Source: Saccharothrix longispora
Lineage (GTDB): Bacteria; Actinomycetota; Actinomycetes; Mycobacteriales; Pseudonocardiaceae
NCBI RefSeq assembly: GCF_030852425.1
Contig: NZ_NSDM01000006.1
Span: 186,001-250,000, forward strand
Direction: 5' to 3'
DNA: 64,000 bases
This document shows positions 45,395 through 56,553 of the stretch, in pieces; position 1 is the stretch's first letter, and every line of letters begins with the position of its first letter. The notes below the pieces were generated by a model that had not been told where the DNA came from, ran no database searches, and saw only the letters and a list, made by a program, of their open reading frames with translations. A program made the translations under genes and the position numbers.

Positions 45395-45982
45395 CTACAG
45401 CATCCCGGCCGCCCGGAACAGCCGGTCGTAGATCTCGCGGATCACGTCCTGCTTGCGCGCGTTGTAGTCCATGACGTGACCGCCGCCGGGCACCGCCGCC
45501 CGCTTGGCCGCCTCGTAGCGCTCGCGGTCCTCGGGGTGTCCGCGCAGCCAGTCGCGGAACATGCGCAGCCGGATCGGCTCCGGGCAGTCCGGGCCGTACA
45601 CGTGCAGGTTGACCCGGGGGTCGGCCAGCCGCAGCATGCGGTGCTCGTGGAACGACGGCTCGCGGATGGTGAGGACGTAGCCGATGCCCTCCAGGGCGGG
45701 CACGTAGGCGTCCTCGTCGCGCGGGTCGGCGACGGTGAGGGAGATGTCGACGACGTCCTTGGCGGCCAGGCCGGGCACGGACGTGGAGCCGACGTGCTCG
45801 ACGTCGAGCACCGCGTCGCCGAGGGCGGCGCGGATGGCGGCGGCGAGGCGTTCGTAGCGCGCGGGCCAGCCCGGGTCGTACGGGGCGATGCGGATCGCCT
45901 CGGGCACGGGGGGCCCCAGCACCCAGGGGTCCTCGTCGGGGTCGGGGTCGTGGTGGCGGGTGATCTCCTCGGTAGTGGGCAC
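45395..45982 (-). CDS. GrpB/UPF0157 nucleotidyltransferase-fold protein
   Basis: 195 residues. Family signature IRIAPYDPGWPARYERLAAAIRAALG and VEHVGSTSVPGLAAKDVVDISL, where GSTS...KDVVDI marks the nucleotidyltransferase-like fold; NLHVYGPDCPEPIRLRMFRDWL and the terminal YNARKQDVIREIY complete the pattern. Function of the family is not established. The first 25 residues are an acidic extension. Free-standing. Confidence 0.85.
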   Translation of the reverse strand: MPTTEEITRHHDPDPDEDPWVLGPPVPEAIRIAPYDPGWPARYERLAAAIRAALGDAVLDVEHVGSTSVPGLAAKDVVDISLTVADPRDEDAYVPALEGIGYVLTIREPSFHEHRMLRLADPRVNLHVYGPDCPEPIRLRMFRDWLRGHPEDRERYEAAKRAAVPGGGHVMDYNARKQDVIREIYDRLFRAAGML

Positions 45983-46006
45983 CCACCGGAAGCTAACAGC
46001 CCCGGC

Positions 46007-46810
46007 TCACCTCTTCGGCACGAACGCGTAGACGCTCGCCGGCGAACCGGAGCCGCGCCGGTTGACCACGCCGCCGACCAGGACGTGCCCGCCCTGCTCG
46101 GGCAGCTCGGCCAGGTTCGCCAGGACCTCCAGGCTGATCCGGTGCTCCCGGTAGAGCAGCTTGGAGACCGCGTACTCGACGTCCACGGCCGGTTCCGGGC
46201 TGAACGTGTCGGTGCCCAGGGCGCCCCGGCGGCCGAGCCGGCCGGTCTTCACCAGCCACTGCACGGCGGCCAGCGAGAAGCCGGGCTGGTGCATCTGCCC
46301 GGCGTCGTCGAAGTTGTAGAACGCGTCGGTGCCCCAGCGGTCCTCCCAGCCGGTCCACAGCACCACGGCCGCCTCCCGCGGGATGCGGCCGTGGCGCTTC
46401 TCCCAGCGCTGGAGGTCGGCGACGGTCACCTCGTAGTCGGCGTCGCGCCGCGCCTGCTCCCGCACGTCGACCTTCACGGCGGGCAGGAACAGGTCCTCGG
46501 CGTCGAGCTCGTCGGCGTGCGGCTGGTCGGCGTTGAAGTGCGCGGGCGCGCCCCAGTGCGTGCCGGTGTGCTCGCCCTGCTGCACGTACTGGAGGTAGAA
46601 GCCGTGCTCCGGCACCGTGGCGACGGTGGAGAGGGTGAACGCCGGGTCGCCCGGGTAGACCTTCGTCCGGTCCGGGTCGTTGACGTGCGCGAGGTTCACC
46701 AGCCGGTAGTCCCGCAACCCGAGGGGGCCGGCCGCGTTCGCCGACCCGCCGCCGGCGATCACGCCGCCCACCGCCGAAGCCACACCCGCGAGCATCGACC
46801 GTCTGCGCAC
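46007..46810 (-). CDS. Tat-exported cyclase-family (kynurenine-formamidase-like) metal hydrolase
   Basis: 267 residues. Twin-arginine leader MRRRSMLAG with hydrophobic stretch to SANA-A. The cyclase-family metal motif appears as QQGEHTGTHWGAPAHF (H-x-G-T-H ... AP-x-HF), with Trp and Glu residues further on. The Asp of the usual HxGTHxDxPxHF is Gly here, which may change metal binding. Acts outside the cytoplasm. Substrate unknown; formamide or cyclic amide or lactone hydrolysis is the family theme. Confidence 0.78.
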   Translation of the reverse strand: MRRRSMLAGVASAVGGVIAGGGSANAAGPLGLRDYRLVNLAHVNDPDRTKVYPGDPAFTLSTVATVPEHGFYLQYVQQGEHTGTHWGAPAHFNADQPHADELDAEDLFLPAVKVDVREQARRDADYEVTVADLQRWEKRHGRIPREAAVVLWTGWEDRWGTDAFYNFDDAGQMHQPGFSLAAVQWLVKTGRLGRRGALGTDTFSPEPAVDVEYAVSKLLYREHRISLEVLANLAELPEQGGHVLVGGVVNRRGSGSPASVYAFVPKR

Positions 46811-46869
46811 CGCGGACCACTCCCCTGCCTAGCCGTCACCCGATCCGGGCAACCGTACAGGTCCGCGGA

Positions 46870-47966
46870 TCACGGTACGACGACCTGCCGGACGGCTTCC
46901 CCTGACGCCAAACGGGCGAACCCGGCGTTCACGTCGTCGAGCGCGAGGGTCCCCGACAGCAGTTCGTGCACGGGGAGTCGGCCGGCGCGGTACAGGTCGA
47001 CGAACCGGGGCACGTCGCGGCGGGGCACGCAGGAGCCGAGGTAGCTGCCCTTGAGGGTGCGCTCCTCGGCGACCAGGCTCAGCGCGGGCAGCGTCACCGT
47101 CCGCTCGGGGTGCGGCAGGCCGACCGTGACGGTGGTGCCGCCCGCGGAGGTGGCCAGGTAGGCCTGCTCCAGGACGGCCGCGACGCCGGTGGTGTCGATG
47201 ACCTTGTCCGCGCCGCCGCCGGTCAGGTCGCGCACGGCGGCCACCGCGTCCGCGCCGCCCGCCACGTCGTGGGTGGCGCCGAGCCTGCGGGCCAGGGCGC
47301 GCTTGTGCGCGACGACGTCCACGGCGACGATCTGCGACGCGCCGGCCGCGCGGGCGGCGAGCAGGGCGGCCAGGCCGACGCCCCCGAGCCCGAACACCGC
47401 GACCCGGTCGCCGGGCCGCACGGCGGCGCTGTGGAACGCGGCGCCCGCGCCGGTGAGCACGGCGCACCCGAACAGGGCGGCCACCTCGGGCGCGAGGTCG
47501 TCGGGCACGCGGGTCGCGGACTTCTCGGAGACCACGGCGTACTCGGCGAACCCGGACACGCCCAGGTGGTGGTGCGGGCGGGTGCCGTCGGGCAGCCGCA
47601 GCCGCCTGCCGCCGCCGAGCAGGCTGCCCTCGCGGTTGGCGGCCGCACCCGGTTCGCACAGCGCCTGCCGCCCGGACGCGCACCGCCGGCACGAGCCGCA
47701 GGCGGGCACGAACGACAGCACGACCCGGTCGCCGACGGCGAAGTCGGACGCGCCGGGCCCGGTCTCCACGACCTCGCCCGCGGCCTCGTGGCCGAGCACC
47801 ATCGGCAGCGGCCTGACGCGGGAGCCGTCGATGACGGACAGGTCGGAGTGGCACAGCCCGGTGGCGCCCACCTTCACCAGCACCTCGCCGGGACCGGGCG
47901 GGTCCAGTTCCAGGTCGAGCACCTCCAGCGGTCCGCCCACGGCGGTCAGCACCGCGCCCCGGGTCC

Positions 47967-47970
<4 letters not shown>
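46870..47970 (-). CDS. zinc-dependent alcohol dehydrogenase
   Basis: 366 residues, class III-like MDR. Catalytic zinc ligands Cys40 (GLCHSD) and His in GHEAAGEV; structural zinc CGSCRRCASGRQALC; NAD-binding loop VAVFGLGGVGLAALLAARAAGA followed by acidic VDV. It oxidises an alcohol or reduces an aldehyde with NAD(H). GTG start overlaps the thioesterase stop as GTGA, so the two are co-transcribed. Confidence 0.9.
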
Positions 47971-48383
<413 letters not shown>

Positions 48384-48396
48384 GCGACCCTCCTCG

Positions 48397-50862
48397 TCAG
48401 TCGAGCACCCTGGTCAGCTCGACCCTGGACCGCACCTCGAGCCTGGCGAAGATGTTGCGCAGGTGGTGCTCGACGGTGCGGTGGCTCAGGAACAGCCGGG
48501 CGGCGACCTCCCGGTTGGTCGCGCCCTCGGCGACCAGGCGGGCGATCTGCGCCTGCTGCGGGGTGAGCGAGGCGACCCGGTCGCCGGTGGGCGGCGCGTC
48601 GGCGGGCCCGGTGACGGTCTCGCCGGCGGCGCGCAGCTCGGCCCGGGCGCGGGCGACCCAGCGGTCGGCCTCGTAGCGCTGGAAGATCTTGACGGCGTCG
48701 CGCAGCACGTCGCGCGCCGCCCGGGGTTTGCGGCCGCGGCGCAGCCGGTGCCCGTAGAACAGCTCGGTCTTGGCCAGCTCCATGGCGGTGCCGCTGGCCC
48801 GGTGCAGCCGGATGGCCTCGCGGAAGTGCTCGTCGCCGGCCGCGCCGTCGTCCAGCATGGCCCGGCAGCGGTGGGACAGGGCCAGCCGGGCGGGGCTGTT
48901 GGTGGCGCCCACCCACTTCTCGTAGCGGCCCAGCGCGCGGTCGGCGGTGGAGCGGCGGCCGCAGCCGACGGCGGCCTCCACGACGTGCGGGGCGGCCATG
49001 ACCTTGATGCCGGCGTGCACGCCGCCGGCACCGGCGGTCATCAGGCGCAGCCGGTCGAGGGCGTCGGCCGGGCGGTCGAGGGCGAGGTCGACGCACGCCG
49101 ACGCCCACGCGCCGAACGTGCCCGAGCGGCCGAGGCCGCGCTGGGCGATCTGCTCGGCGGCGGTCTCGACGCGGTGCACGGCGGTGTCGGTGTCCCCGCG
49201 CAGCGCGGCGAGCAGGGCGAGGATCGTGAGGTGGTCGACGACGGCGTTGTGCTGGCTGATCGCGGTGGCCGCGTGCACGCCCTCGAACGCCGCCGACAGC
49301 GCCACCGAGTGCTGGTCGAGCAGCAGCGCGGACAGCGCCCGGTACACCAGGGCCCACGGCACGAGGGAGGTCAGGCCCTGCTCGTGGGCGGCGGTGACCG
49401 CGCTGGTGGCCAGCTCGTGCGCCCTGGTCGCGTCGCCCAGGGTGTAGGCGGCCTGGCCGCCCCAGATCTTGGCCTGCGGGTGCGGGACGCGTTCGGCCAG
49501 CTCCACGACGGAGCGCAGCGCGGGCAGCGCCTCGGTGTGCCGCCCGGCGAACGTGGCGGCCATGCCGGCGAGGTGGTCGAGGGTGATGCGGGTGCGGTCG
49601 GGTTCGTCGGGGCGGCGCAGCCGGGCGGCGAACGCGGCGGTCTCGGCGTACCGGGCGTGGTCGCCCGCGATGCTGGCCGCCTCGCCCGCGAAGCCGAGGG
49701 CGGTGATGGCGAGCGCGCGGTGGGTGTGGACGAGTTCGCCGGCGGCGTGCAGGAGGCGGCGCACGGCGACGTCGGGCATGCCGTGGCCCAGGTCGATGCC
49801 GCCCTTGACCAGTTCGGCGCGGGCGCGCAGCTCGTCGCTGTCGGTGAGCCGGGCGGCGGTGCGCAGGGCGACGCGGGCGCGGCGGGGCGCGCCGTGGGCC
49901 CAGTGGTCGGTGGCGGCGGCGATGAGGTGGCGGGCGCGGGCGTCCGGTCCGGACGCCAGGGTGGCGGCGCGGTCGTGGTCGCGGGCGGCGGCCGGGTAGT
50001 CGCCGCAGCGGCGGGCGCGGCCGGCGGAGTCCGCGAGCCGGTCGGCGAACGCGTCGCGGTTGCCGGGCGCGCGGGCGGCCTCGTGCCAGGTGCGGCGGGG
50101 TCCCGGGGGCAGCGCCCCGGCCAGCGCGGCGTGCGCGGCGAAGCGCAGCGGGAGCGGCAGGGCGTCGCGGAGCGCGGAGCGCACCAGGGGACCGCCGTCG
50201 AGCAGGGCGCGGGCGTCCTCGACGGCGTCCAGGTCCAGGTCGGGCATGCGGGCGAGGGTGTCGTCGTCGACCTCGTCGTCCACGACGCGCAGCGCGGCGG
50301 CGAACCGGGCCTGCGCGGGCAGGGCGTGGAAGCGGGCGGTGAAGCGGGCGCGCAGCGAGCTGTCGGCGGGCAGGCCGTCCGGCGGGGGCGCGGTGCCGCC
50401 GATCTGCTCGGAGGTGAGCGCGCGGGTCAGTTCGACCAGGGCGAGCGGGTTGCCGCGGGCGAGGTCGGCGACCTCGTCGGCGAGGCCGGGTGGCAGGCCG
50501 GGGCGCAGGTCGCGCAGCACGCGCAGGCTGTCGGCGTGGTCGAGCGGGTCGAGTCGCACCCACGGCAGGCCGCGCGCGTCTCCCTCGGTGGCGATGAGCA
50601 GGGCGACCGGTTCGTCGGCGAGGTCGGCGACCAGGTCGTCGAGCCAGGCGGTGTCGTCGAGCAGGTGGGCGTCGTCCACGCACAGCAGGACCTCGCGCCC
50701 CCCGGTCGCGCGCTCGGCGGCGGCGCGGCGGGCGGCGTCGAGCAGTGCCGACTTGCCCGACCCGGGTCCGCCGCGCAGGACCAGGACCCCGCCCCGCCCG
50801 GCTCGGGCACGGTCGAGCAACGCGTCGACGGCGACGCGCTGCCGGTGGCGTCCGCGCAGCAT
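48397..50862 (-). CDS. LuxR-family LAL-type ATPase regulator
   Basis: 821 residues. N-terminal AAA-like ATPase with Walker A RGGPGSGKSALLDAA (about 28-42) and Walker B VLLCVDDAHLLDD (near 63-75, unusually close to Walker A). A long TPR-like helical region follows (about 330-740), and a C-terminal LuxR HTH (LTPQQAQIARLVAEGATNREVAARLFLSHRTVEHHLRNIFARL). LAL proteins are usually about 900 residues. The short gap between Walker motifs shows the P-loop domain is reduced. Divergent from the cutinase-like gene (170 bp apart), so it may control it. Confidence 0.88.
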   Translation of the reverse strand: MLRGRHRQRVAVDALLDRARAGRGGVLVLRGGPGSGKSALLDAARRAAAERATGGREVLLCVDDAHLLDDTAWLDDLVADLADEPVALLIATEGDARGLPWVRLDPLDHADSLRVLRDLRPGLPPGLADEVADLARGNPLALVELTRALTSEQIGGTAPPPDGLPADSSLRARFTARFHALPAQARFAAALRVVDDEVDDDTLARMPDLDLDAVEDARALLDGGPLVRSALRDALPLPLRFAAHAALAGALPPGPRRTWHEAARAPGNRDAFADRLADSAGRARRCGDYPAAARDHDRAATLASGPDARARHLIAAATDHWAHGAPRRARVALRTAARLTDSDELRARAELVKGGIDLGHGMPDVAVRRLLHAAGELVHTHRALAITALGFAGEAASIAGDHARYAETAAFAARLRRPDEPDRTRITLDHLAGMAATFAGRHTEALPALRSVVELAERVPHPQAKIWGGQAAYTLGDATRAHELATSAVTAAHEQGLTSLVPWALVYRALSALLLDQHSVALSAAFEGVHAATAISQHNAVVDHLTILALLAALRGDTDTAVHRVETAAEQIAQRGLGRSGTFGAWASACVDLALDRPADALDRLRLMTAGAGGVHAGIKVMAAPHVVEAAVGCGRRSTADRALGRYEKWVGATNSPARLALSHRCRAMLDDGAAGDEHFREAIRLHRASGTAMELAKTELFYGHRLRRGRKPRAARDVLRDAVKIFQRYEADRWVARARAELRAAGETVTGPADAPPTGDRVASLTPQQAQIARLVAEGATNREVAARLFLSHRTVEHHLRNIFARLEVRSRVELTRVLD

Positions 50863-51032
50863 GGGGCCAGTCTCGCGGTCACCCGACCGCCGGCGGAAGG
50901 GGTCGCGGAGAAATTTTCTACCAGTGTTAGTTTTCGGGTGGGACCGGTGGTTGCACCGATGCGGGACGGTTACCGAGTGGCGCAGGGTCATCGCTGTCCG
51001 CAGTTTCCCTGCCAAGCGAGGTGTACACCGAC

Positions 51033-51896
51033 GTGCAACTCCGCAAACTGATCCCCGCGCTCGTCCCGGCGCTGGCCCTGGCGCTGGTCGCCCCCTCGGC
51101 CGAGGCGGCCGAGACCGAGTACCGCCGCGGTCCCGCGCCCAGCAACTCCAGCATCGAGGCCGTGCGCGGCCCGTTCGCAACCTCCCAGACCACGGTCTCC
51201 TCCCTGTCGGTGAGCGGCTTCGGCGGCGGCACCATCTACTACCCCACCAGCACGGCCGAGGGCACGTTCGGCGCCATCGCCATCTCCCCGGGCTTCACCG
51301 GCACGCAGTCGACCATCTCCTGGCTCGGCCCGCGCATCGCCTCCCAGGGCTTCGTGGTGTTCACCATCGACACCAACACCACGCTCGACCAGCCCGACAG
51401 CCGGGCGTCGCAGCTGCTGTCGGCGCTGGACTACCTGACCCAGCGCAGCTCGGTGCGCACGCGCATCGACGCCTCCCGGCTGGGGCTGATGGGCCACTCG
51501 ATGGGCGGCGGCGGCACCCTGCGCGCCGCCGAGCAGCGGCCGGCCCTCCAGGCCGCGATCCCGCTGACCGGCTGGCACACCGACAAGTCCTGGGGCGGCG
51601 TCCGGGTGCCGACCCTGGTCGTCGGCGCCGAGAACGACTCGGTGGCGGCGGTGTCGTCGCACTCCATCCCGTTCTACAACTCGCTGCCGTCCACCCTGGA
51701 CAAGGCGTACCTGGAGCTGAACGGCGCGAGCCACTTCGCGCCCAACACCTCCAACACGACGATCGCGAAGTACAGCATCGCGTGGCTCAAGCGGTTCATC
51801 GACAACGACACCCGCTACGAGCAGTTCCTGTGCCCGGCCCCCGGCCGCAGCACGCAGATCTCCGACTACCGCGACACCTGCCCGCACAGCACCTGA
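51033..51896 (+). CDS. secreted cutinase / polyester (PET) hydrolase-like enzyme
   Basis: 287 residues. Signal peptide to APSAEAA (residue 26). The mature enzyme follows the actinobacterial cutinase/PETase pattern throughout: [76 protein letters not shown] with Ser156, [10 protein letters not shown] with Asp202, GASHFAPN with His234, and the Cys267/Cys283 pair (QFLCP, DTCP). The first oxyanion residue is Phe88 where the best-known enzymes have Tyr; Trp181 aligns with the aromatic clamp. GTG 51033 is favoured over 51021 because GAGG then lies at usable distance and the signal peptide is standard. Confidence 0.9.
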   Translation: MQLRKLIPALVPALALALVAPSAEAAETEYRRGPAPSNSSIEAVRGPFATSQTTVSSLSVSGFGGGTIYYPTSTAEGTFGAIAISPGFTGTQSTISWLGPRIASQGFVVFTIDTNTTLDQPDSRASQLLSALDYLTQRSSVRTRIDASRLGLMGHSMGGGGTLRAAEQRPALQAAIPLTGWHTDKSWGGVRVPTLVVGAENDSVAAVSSHSIPFYNSLPSTLDKAYLELNGASHFAPNTSNTTIAKYSIAWLKRFIDNDTRYEQFLCPAPGRSTQISDYRDTCPHST

Positions 51897-51901
51897 TCGA
51901 C

Positions 51902-51935
51902 GTGCGGGGCCGGGCGCGCTCCGCCGGCCCCGCAC
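51902..51935. terminator. intrinsic terminator after cutinase gene
   Basis: GTGCGGGGCCGG (51902-51913) pairs with 51924-51935 over a 10-nt loop, 5 bp after the stop. Confidence 0.75.
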
Positions 51936-51949
51936 CCGTTTCACCCATT

Positions 51950-51989
51950 CGGACACCGCGATCCCGGACCACCGGGGTCGCGGTGTCCG
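51950..51989. terminator. long second hairpin
   Basis: 40-nt near-perfect stem-loop: 12 bp perfect (CGGACACCGCGA at 51950-51961 with 51978-51989), continuing through one G-T wobble to a 4-nt loop ACCA. Probably a back-up terminator isolating the encapsulin locus from readthrough. Confidence 0.65.
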
Positions 51990-52184
51990 TCGTATGAGGA
52001 CTTCTCGTCTTCGATCGGGCGAACACTGAGACGATCTTCCTGCCGAAATACGGACTCCACCGCCCGAACGAGCTACCCACGCAAGACTGAACTTTCGGGC
52101 GCACTCGTGCAAAATGACCTCACAGCCGACCATCCCTGCCCAGGTCAACACCACGTTCGAAGGAAGAATGCTACGACGATCGAG

Positions 52185-52214
52185 TTAAACATTCCCCGCC
52201 AGGGCGAATAGAGT
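52185..52214 (+). promoter_or_regulatory. candidate promoter of the encapsulin locus
   Basis: TTAAAC (52185-52190) and TAGAGT (52209-52214) with an 18-bp spacer. Predicted transcription start is near 52220, the A of the ATG of a 49-codon ORF. The surrounding 52000-52365 region is clearly less GC-rich than its neighbours. Confidence 0.4.
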
Positions 52215-52219
52215 CCTAC

Positions 52220-52365
52220 ATGCCGGACAAATTCACTCGTTATTACCCGTCGCGGGAAAAACGCGCACTGACCGTGCGCGGACACCGCCGAACGACCCCG
52301 CAGGGGGTCCCCACATCAGCCGCTTCCCGTACTGCATTCGTGCTCACTACCGTCGGTCCGGCCCA

Positions 52366-52369
<4 letters not shown>
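52220..52369 (+). CDS. possible 49-codon leader ORF ending on the shell-gene start
   Basis: ATG at 52220, stop TGA at 52367-52369, which overlaps an ATG at 52366 as ATGA. The peptide begins [17 protein letters not shown] and is basic. It has no ribosome site, but it would be leaderless from the predicted promoter, as is common in actinobacteria. Possible role: translational coupling of the first shell gene. No homology recognised, and chance is possible. Confidence 0.3.
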
Positions 52370-53802
<1,433 letters not shown>

Positions 53803-53841
53803 TCCTCCCCTGCCAGCCCCCGACGAGATCGGACTTCCCAC

Positions 53842-55251
53842 GTGACCGCGACCGACCCCGGCCTCGCCCCCGAGGAGGCCGAGCACCGGCGGCAGAGCCT
53901 GGGCACCGCCGCCGCCCGGAACCTCGCCAGCACCACCAAGTCCACCCCGCAGATGCAGGGCATCTCGCCCCGCTGGCTGCTGCGGAAGCTGCCCTGGGTG
54001 AGCACCCAGGCCGGTACCTACCGGGTCAACCGCCGCCTCAGCTACGCCCTCGGCGACGGGCGGGTGACGTTCACCAGCACCGGCGCCGACGTCCGCGTCA
54101 TCCCGCAGGAGCTGCGCGAGCTGCCGCTGCTGCGCGACTTCGACGACGAGTCGGTGCTGGCCGCGCTGGCCGACCGGTTCGAGCAGCGCGAGTACCGGCC
54201 CGGCGACGTCGTCGTCGAGTCCGGCGGCCGGGCCGACGAGGTGTTCCTCATCGCGCACGGCAAGGTCAACCGGATCGGCCGGGGCGAGTACGGCGACCAG
54301 ACCGTGCTCGACACGATGGCCGACGGCGACCACTTCGGCGACGAGGCGCTCACCGGCGCCGAGGCCCGGTGGGAGTTCACCGTCAAGGCCGTCACGCCGG
54401 TGATCGCCCTGGTGCTGACGCAGAGCCGGTTGCGGCAGCTCGACGGGCGTGCCGACGCGCTGCGCGAGCACGTCGAGCAGGTCGCGCGGCGGGGCGGCAG
54501 GCCGCAGAACAAGCACGGCGAGGCGGAGATCGACATCGCCTCGGGCCACGAGGGCGAACCGGAACTGCCGGCGACGTTCGTGGACTACGAGCCGGCGCCC
54601 CGGGAGTACGAGCTGGAGGTGGCCCAGACCGTGCTGCGCGTGCACAGCCGCGTCGCCGACCTCTACAACCACCCGATGAACCAGACCGAGCAGCAGCTGC
54701 GGCTCACCATCGAGGCCCTGCGCGAGCGCCAGGAGCACGAGATGGTCAACAACCGGCGCATCGGGCTGCTGCACAACGTGGACCTCGGGCAGCGCATCCA
54801 CACCCGCACCGGCCCGCCCACCCCGGACGACCTGGACGAGCTGCTGTCGCGGCGGCGCAAGACCGCGTTCATGCTGGCCCACCCGCGCACCATCGCGGCG
54901 TTCGGCCGGGAGCTGAACAAGCGCGGCCTCTACCCCGGCTCGGCCGACGTGGACGGCACGCGGGTCACGACGTGGCGCGGCGTCCCCATCCTGCCGTCGG
55001 ACAAGATCCCGATCTCCGAGCGCCAGACCAGCTCGATCATCGCGATGCGGGTGGGCGAGCAGGACAACGGCGTGATCGGCCTGCACCAGCCCGGCATCCC
55101 GGACGAGGTGCAGCCGAGCCTCAACGCCCGGTTCATGGGCGTCAACGAGAAGGCGATCGTGTCGTACCTGGTCAGCGCCTACTTCTCGGTGGCGGTGCTG
55201 GTGCCGGACGCGCTGGGCGTGCTGGAGCACGTGGAACTCGGCCGCTCGTAG
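53842..55251 (+). CDS. family 2B encapsulin shell protein with cyclic-nucleotide-binding-like domain (copy 2)
   Basis: 469 residues, GTG start, 39 bp after copy 1. Same layout: disordered acidic N-terminus, [22 protein letters not shown]-like insert (about 92-209), then the shell core with [33 protein letters not shown] and a [13 protein letters not shown] segment. Clearly a tandem duplicate of copy 1, diverged mainly in the CNB domain ([18 protein letters not shown] versus [18 protein letters not shown]) and in the linker after it. Two co-expressed shells suggest mixed or alternative capsids. Not a phage capsid: no portal, terminase or protease genes nearby. Confidence 0.9.
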   Translation: MTATDPGLAPEEAEHRRQSLGTAAARNLASTTKSTPQMQGISPRWLLRKLPWVSTQAGTYRVNRRLSYALGDGRVTFTSTGADVRVIPQELRELPLLRDFDDESVLAALADRFEQREYRPGDVVVESGGRADEVFLIAHGKVNRIGRGEYGDQTVLDTMADGDHFGDEALTGAEARWEFTVKAVTPVIALVLTQSRLRQLDGRADALREHVEQVARRGGRPQNKHGEAEIDIASGHEGEPELPATFVDYEPAPREYELEVAQTVLRVHSRVADLYNHPMNQTEQQLRLTIEALRERQEHEMVNNRRIGLLHNVDLGQRIHTRTGPPTPDDLDELLSRRRKTAFMLAHPRTIAAFGRELNKRGLYPGSADVDGTRVTTWRGVPILPSDKIPISERQTSSIIAMRVGEQDNGVIGLHQPGIPDEVQPSLNARFMGVNEKAIVSYLVSAYFSVAVLVPDALGVLEHVELGRS

Positions 55252-55342
55252 CACGCGGGGGTGCCGCCGGCCGGGACCGCCCGGCGGCGCCCGACCTCCC
55301 CCGCCCGCGCCGCGGGCGTTCCCCCGAACAGGAGTTGTGCCC

Positions 55343-56380
55343 ATGACCGACCTGGACGTGAGCCCCGCGCGGACCGCGCGCGAGGTGTTGAGCTGGAGCC
55401 GCGGCGAGGTGGACCCGGCGCTGCGGGCCGCGGTGGACCGGTTGCCCGAGTCGATGCGGGTGATCGCGGGCTACCACTTCGGCTGGCGGGACGAGCACGG
55501 CGGACCCGCCTCGGCGGACCCCGGCAAGGCGATCCGGCCCGCGTTGGCGCTGCTGGCCGCGCAGGCCGTGGGCGGTTCGGCGGAGGGCGCGGTGCCCGCC
55601 GCGGTGGCCGCGGAGCTGGTGCACAACTTCTCGCTGCTGCACGACGACGTGATGGACGGCGACGTGACCCGGCGGCACCGGCCCACCGCGTGGAGCGTGT
55701 TCGGGATCAACGCGGCGATCCTCGCGGGCGACTCGCTGCTGACGCTGGCGCTCGACGTGCTGGCGGCCGGCGGGCACCCGGCGGCTACGCGGGCGATCCG
55801 GGAGCTGTCGGTCGCCGTGCAGGAGCTGCTGGCGGGGCAGAGCGCCGACCTGGCGTTCGAGGAGCGCGCGGACGTGGGGCTCGCCGAGTGCGTGCGGATG
55901 GCCGAGGGCAAGACCGGCGCGCTGCTGGGCGCGTCGTGCGCGGTGGGCGCCATGTTCGGCGGCGGCACGGCCGAGCAGGTCGAGCACCTGCGGGCGTTCG
56001 GCGCGAAGCTGGGGCTGGCGTTCCAGTTCGTCGACGACCTGCTCGGCATCTGGGGCGACCCGGCGGTGACCGGTAAACCGGTGTACTCCGACCTCCAGAA
56101 CCGCAAGAAGTCGCTGCCCGTGGTGGCCGCCCTGACCTCCGACACCCCCGCCGCCCGCGAGCTGGACGCGCTGTACCGCGCGGACCGGCAGCTGACCGGA
56201 GTCGACCTGGCCCGGGCCGCCCACCTGGTGGAGGTGTGCGGCGCGCGGGCGTGGAGCCAGGGGCGTGCCGACGACCTGCTGGCCCGTGCCCGCGTGCACC
56301 TGCGCGCGGCGCGGCCCGCCGACCGGGCGTCGCGCGAACTGGACGCCGTGGCCCGCCTGGCCACCCACCGAACCCACTAG
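55343..56380 (+). CDS. all-trans polyprenyl diphosphate synthase, probable encapsulin cargo
   Basis: 345 residues. Both Asp-rich motifs are present: HDDVMDGD (DDxxD, first motif, about residue 97) and [11 protein letters not shown] (second, about 230), plus [13 protein letters not shown] and [12 protein letters not shown]. It condenses IPP with an allylic diphosphate to a chain whose length cannot be read reliably; the residues before the first motif ([11 protein letters not shown]) suggest a short- to medium-chain product. ATG at 55343 has AGGAG at 8 bp. The N-terminus before the fold is short (about 15 residues, [18 protein letters not shown] follows), without the long disordered loading domain of some cargos. 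Confidence 0.88.
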   Translation: MTDLDVSPARTAREVLSWSRGEVDPALRAAVDRLPESMRVIAGYHFGWRDEHGGPASADPGKAIRPALALLAAQAVGGSAEGAVPAAVAAELVHNFSLLHDDVMDGDVTRRHRPTAWSVFGINAAILAGDSLLTLALDVLAAGGHPAATRAIRELSVAVQELLAGQSADLAFEERADVGLAECVRMAEGKTGALLGASCAVGAMFGGGTAEQVEHLRAFGAKLGLAFQFVDDLLGIWGDPAVTGKPVYSDLQNRKKSLPVVAALTSDTPAARELDALYRADRQLTGVDLARAAHLVEVCGARAWSQGRADDLLARARVHLRAARPADRASRELDAVARLATHRTH

Positions 56381-56385
56381 CCCGA

Positions 56386-56508
56386 CCCGAACGCAGAACT
56401 CACCCGACCCGAACGCACGACTCGCCGGTGTGCCGACCGTTCACCCGCGAGTCGTACGTCCGGGCCGCGCGAGTCGTACGTCCGGGACCGGCGAGTTCTC
56501 CGTTCGGG
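56386..56508. repeat. palindromic array of five 18-bp units at 22-bp spacing
   Basis: Units of consensus GCGAGTCGTACGTCCGGG: two in reverse orientation (56386-56403, 56408-56425), then three forward (56447-56464, 56469-56486, 56491-56508). Within each orientation starts are exactly 22 bp apart, with 4-bp spacers. Unit 1 matches the complement of unit 5, and unit 2 that of unit 4, so the whole can fold as a nested cruciform. It fills the gap before ispH. Possible regulator array or mobile palindromic element. Confidence 0.75.
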
Positions 56509-56553
56509 ACCTGGTGGTCCGCCGGTAGTCGCCCTACACGAGGAGTCGTGCGC

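Noticed and set aside
56386-56508. CRISPR array
   Set aside because: Units are 18 bp with 4-bp spacers and both orientations; no cas genes.
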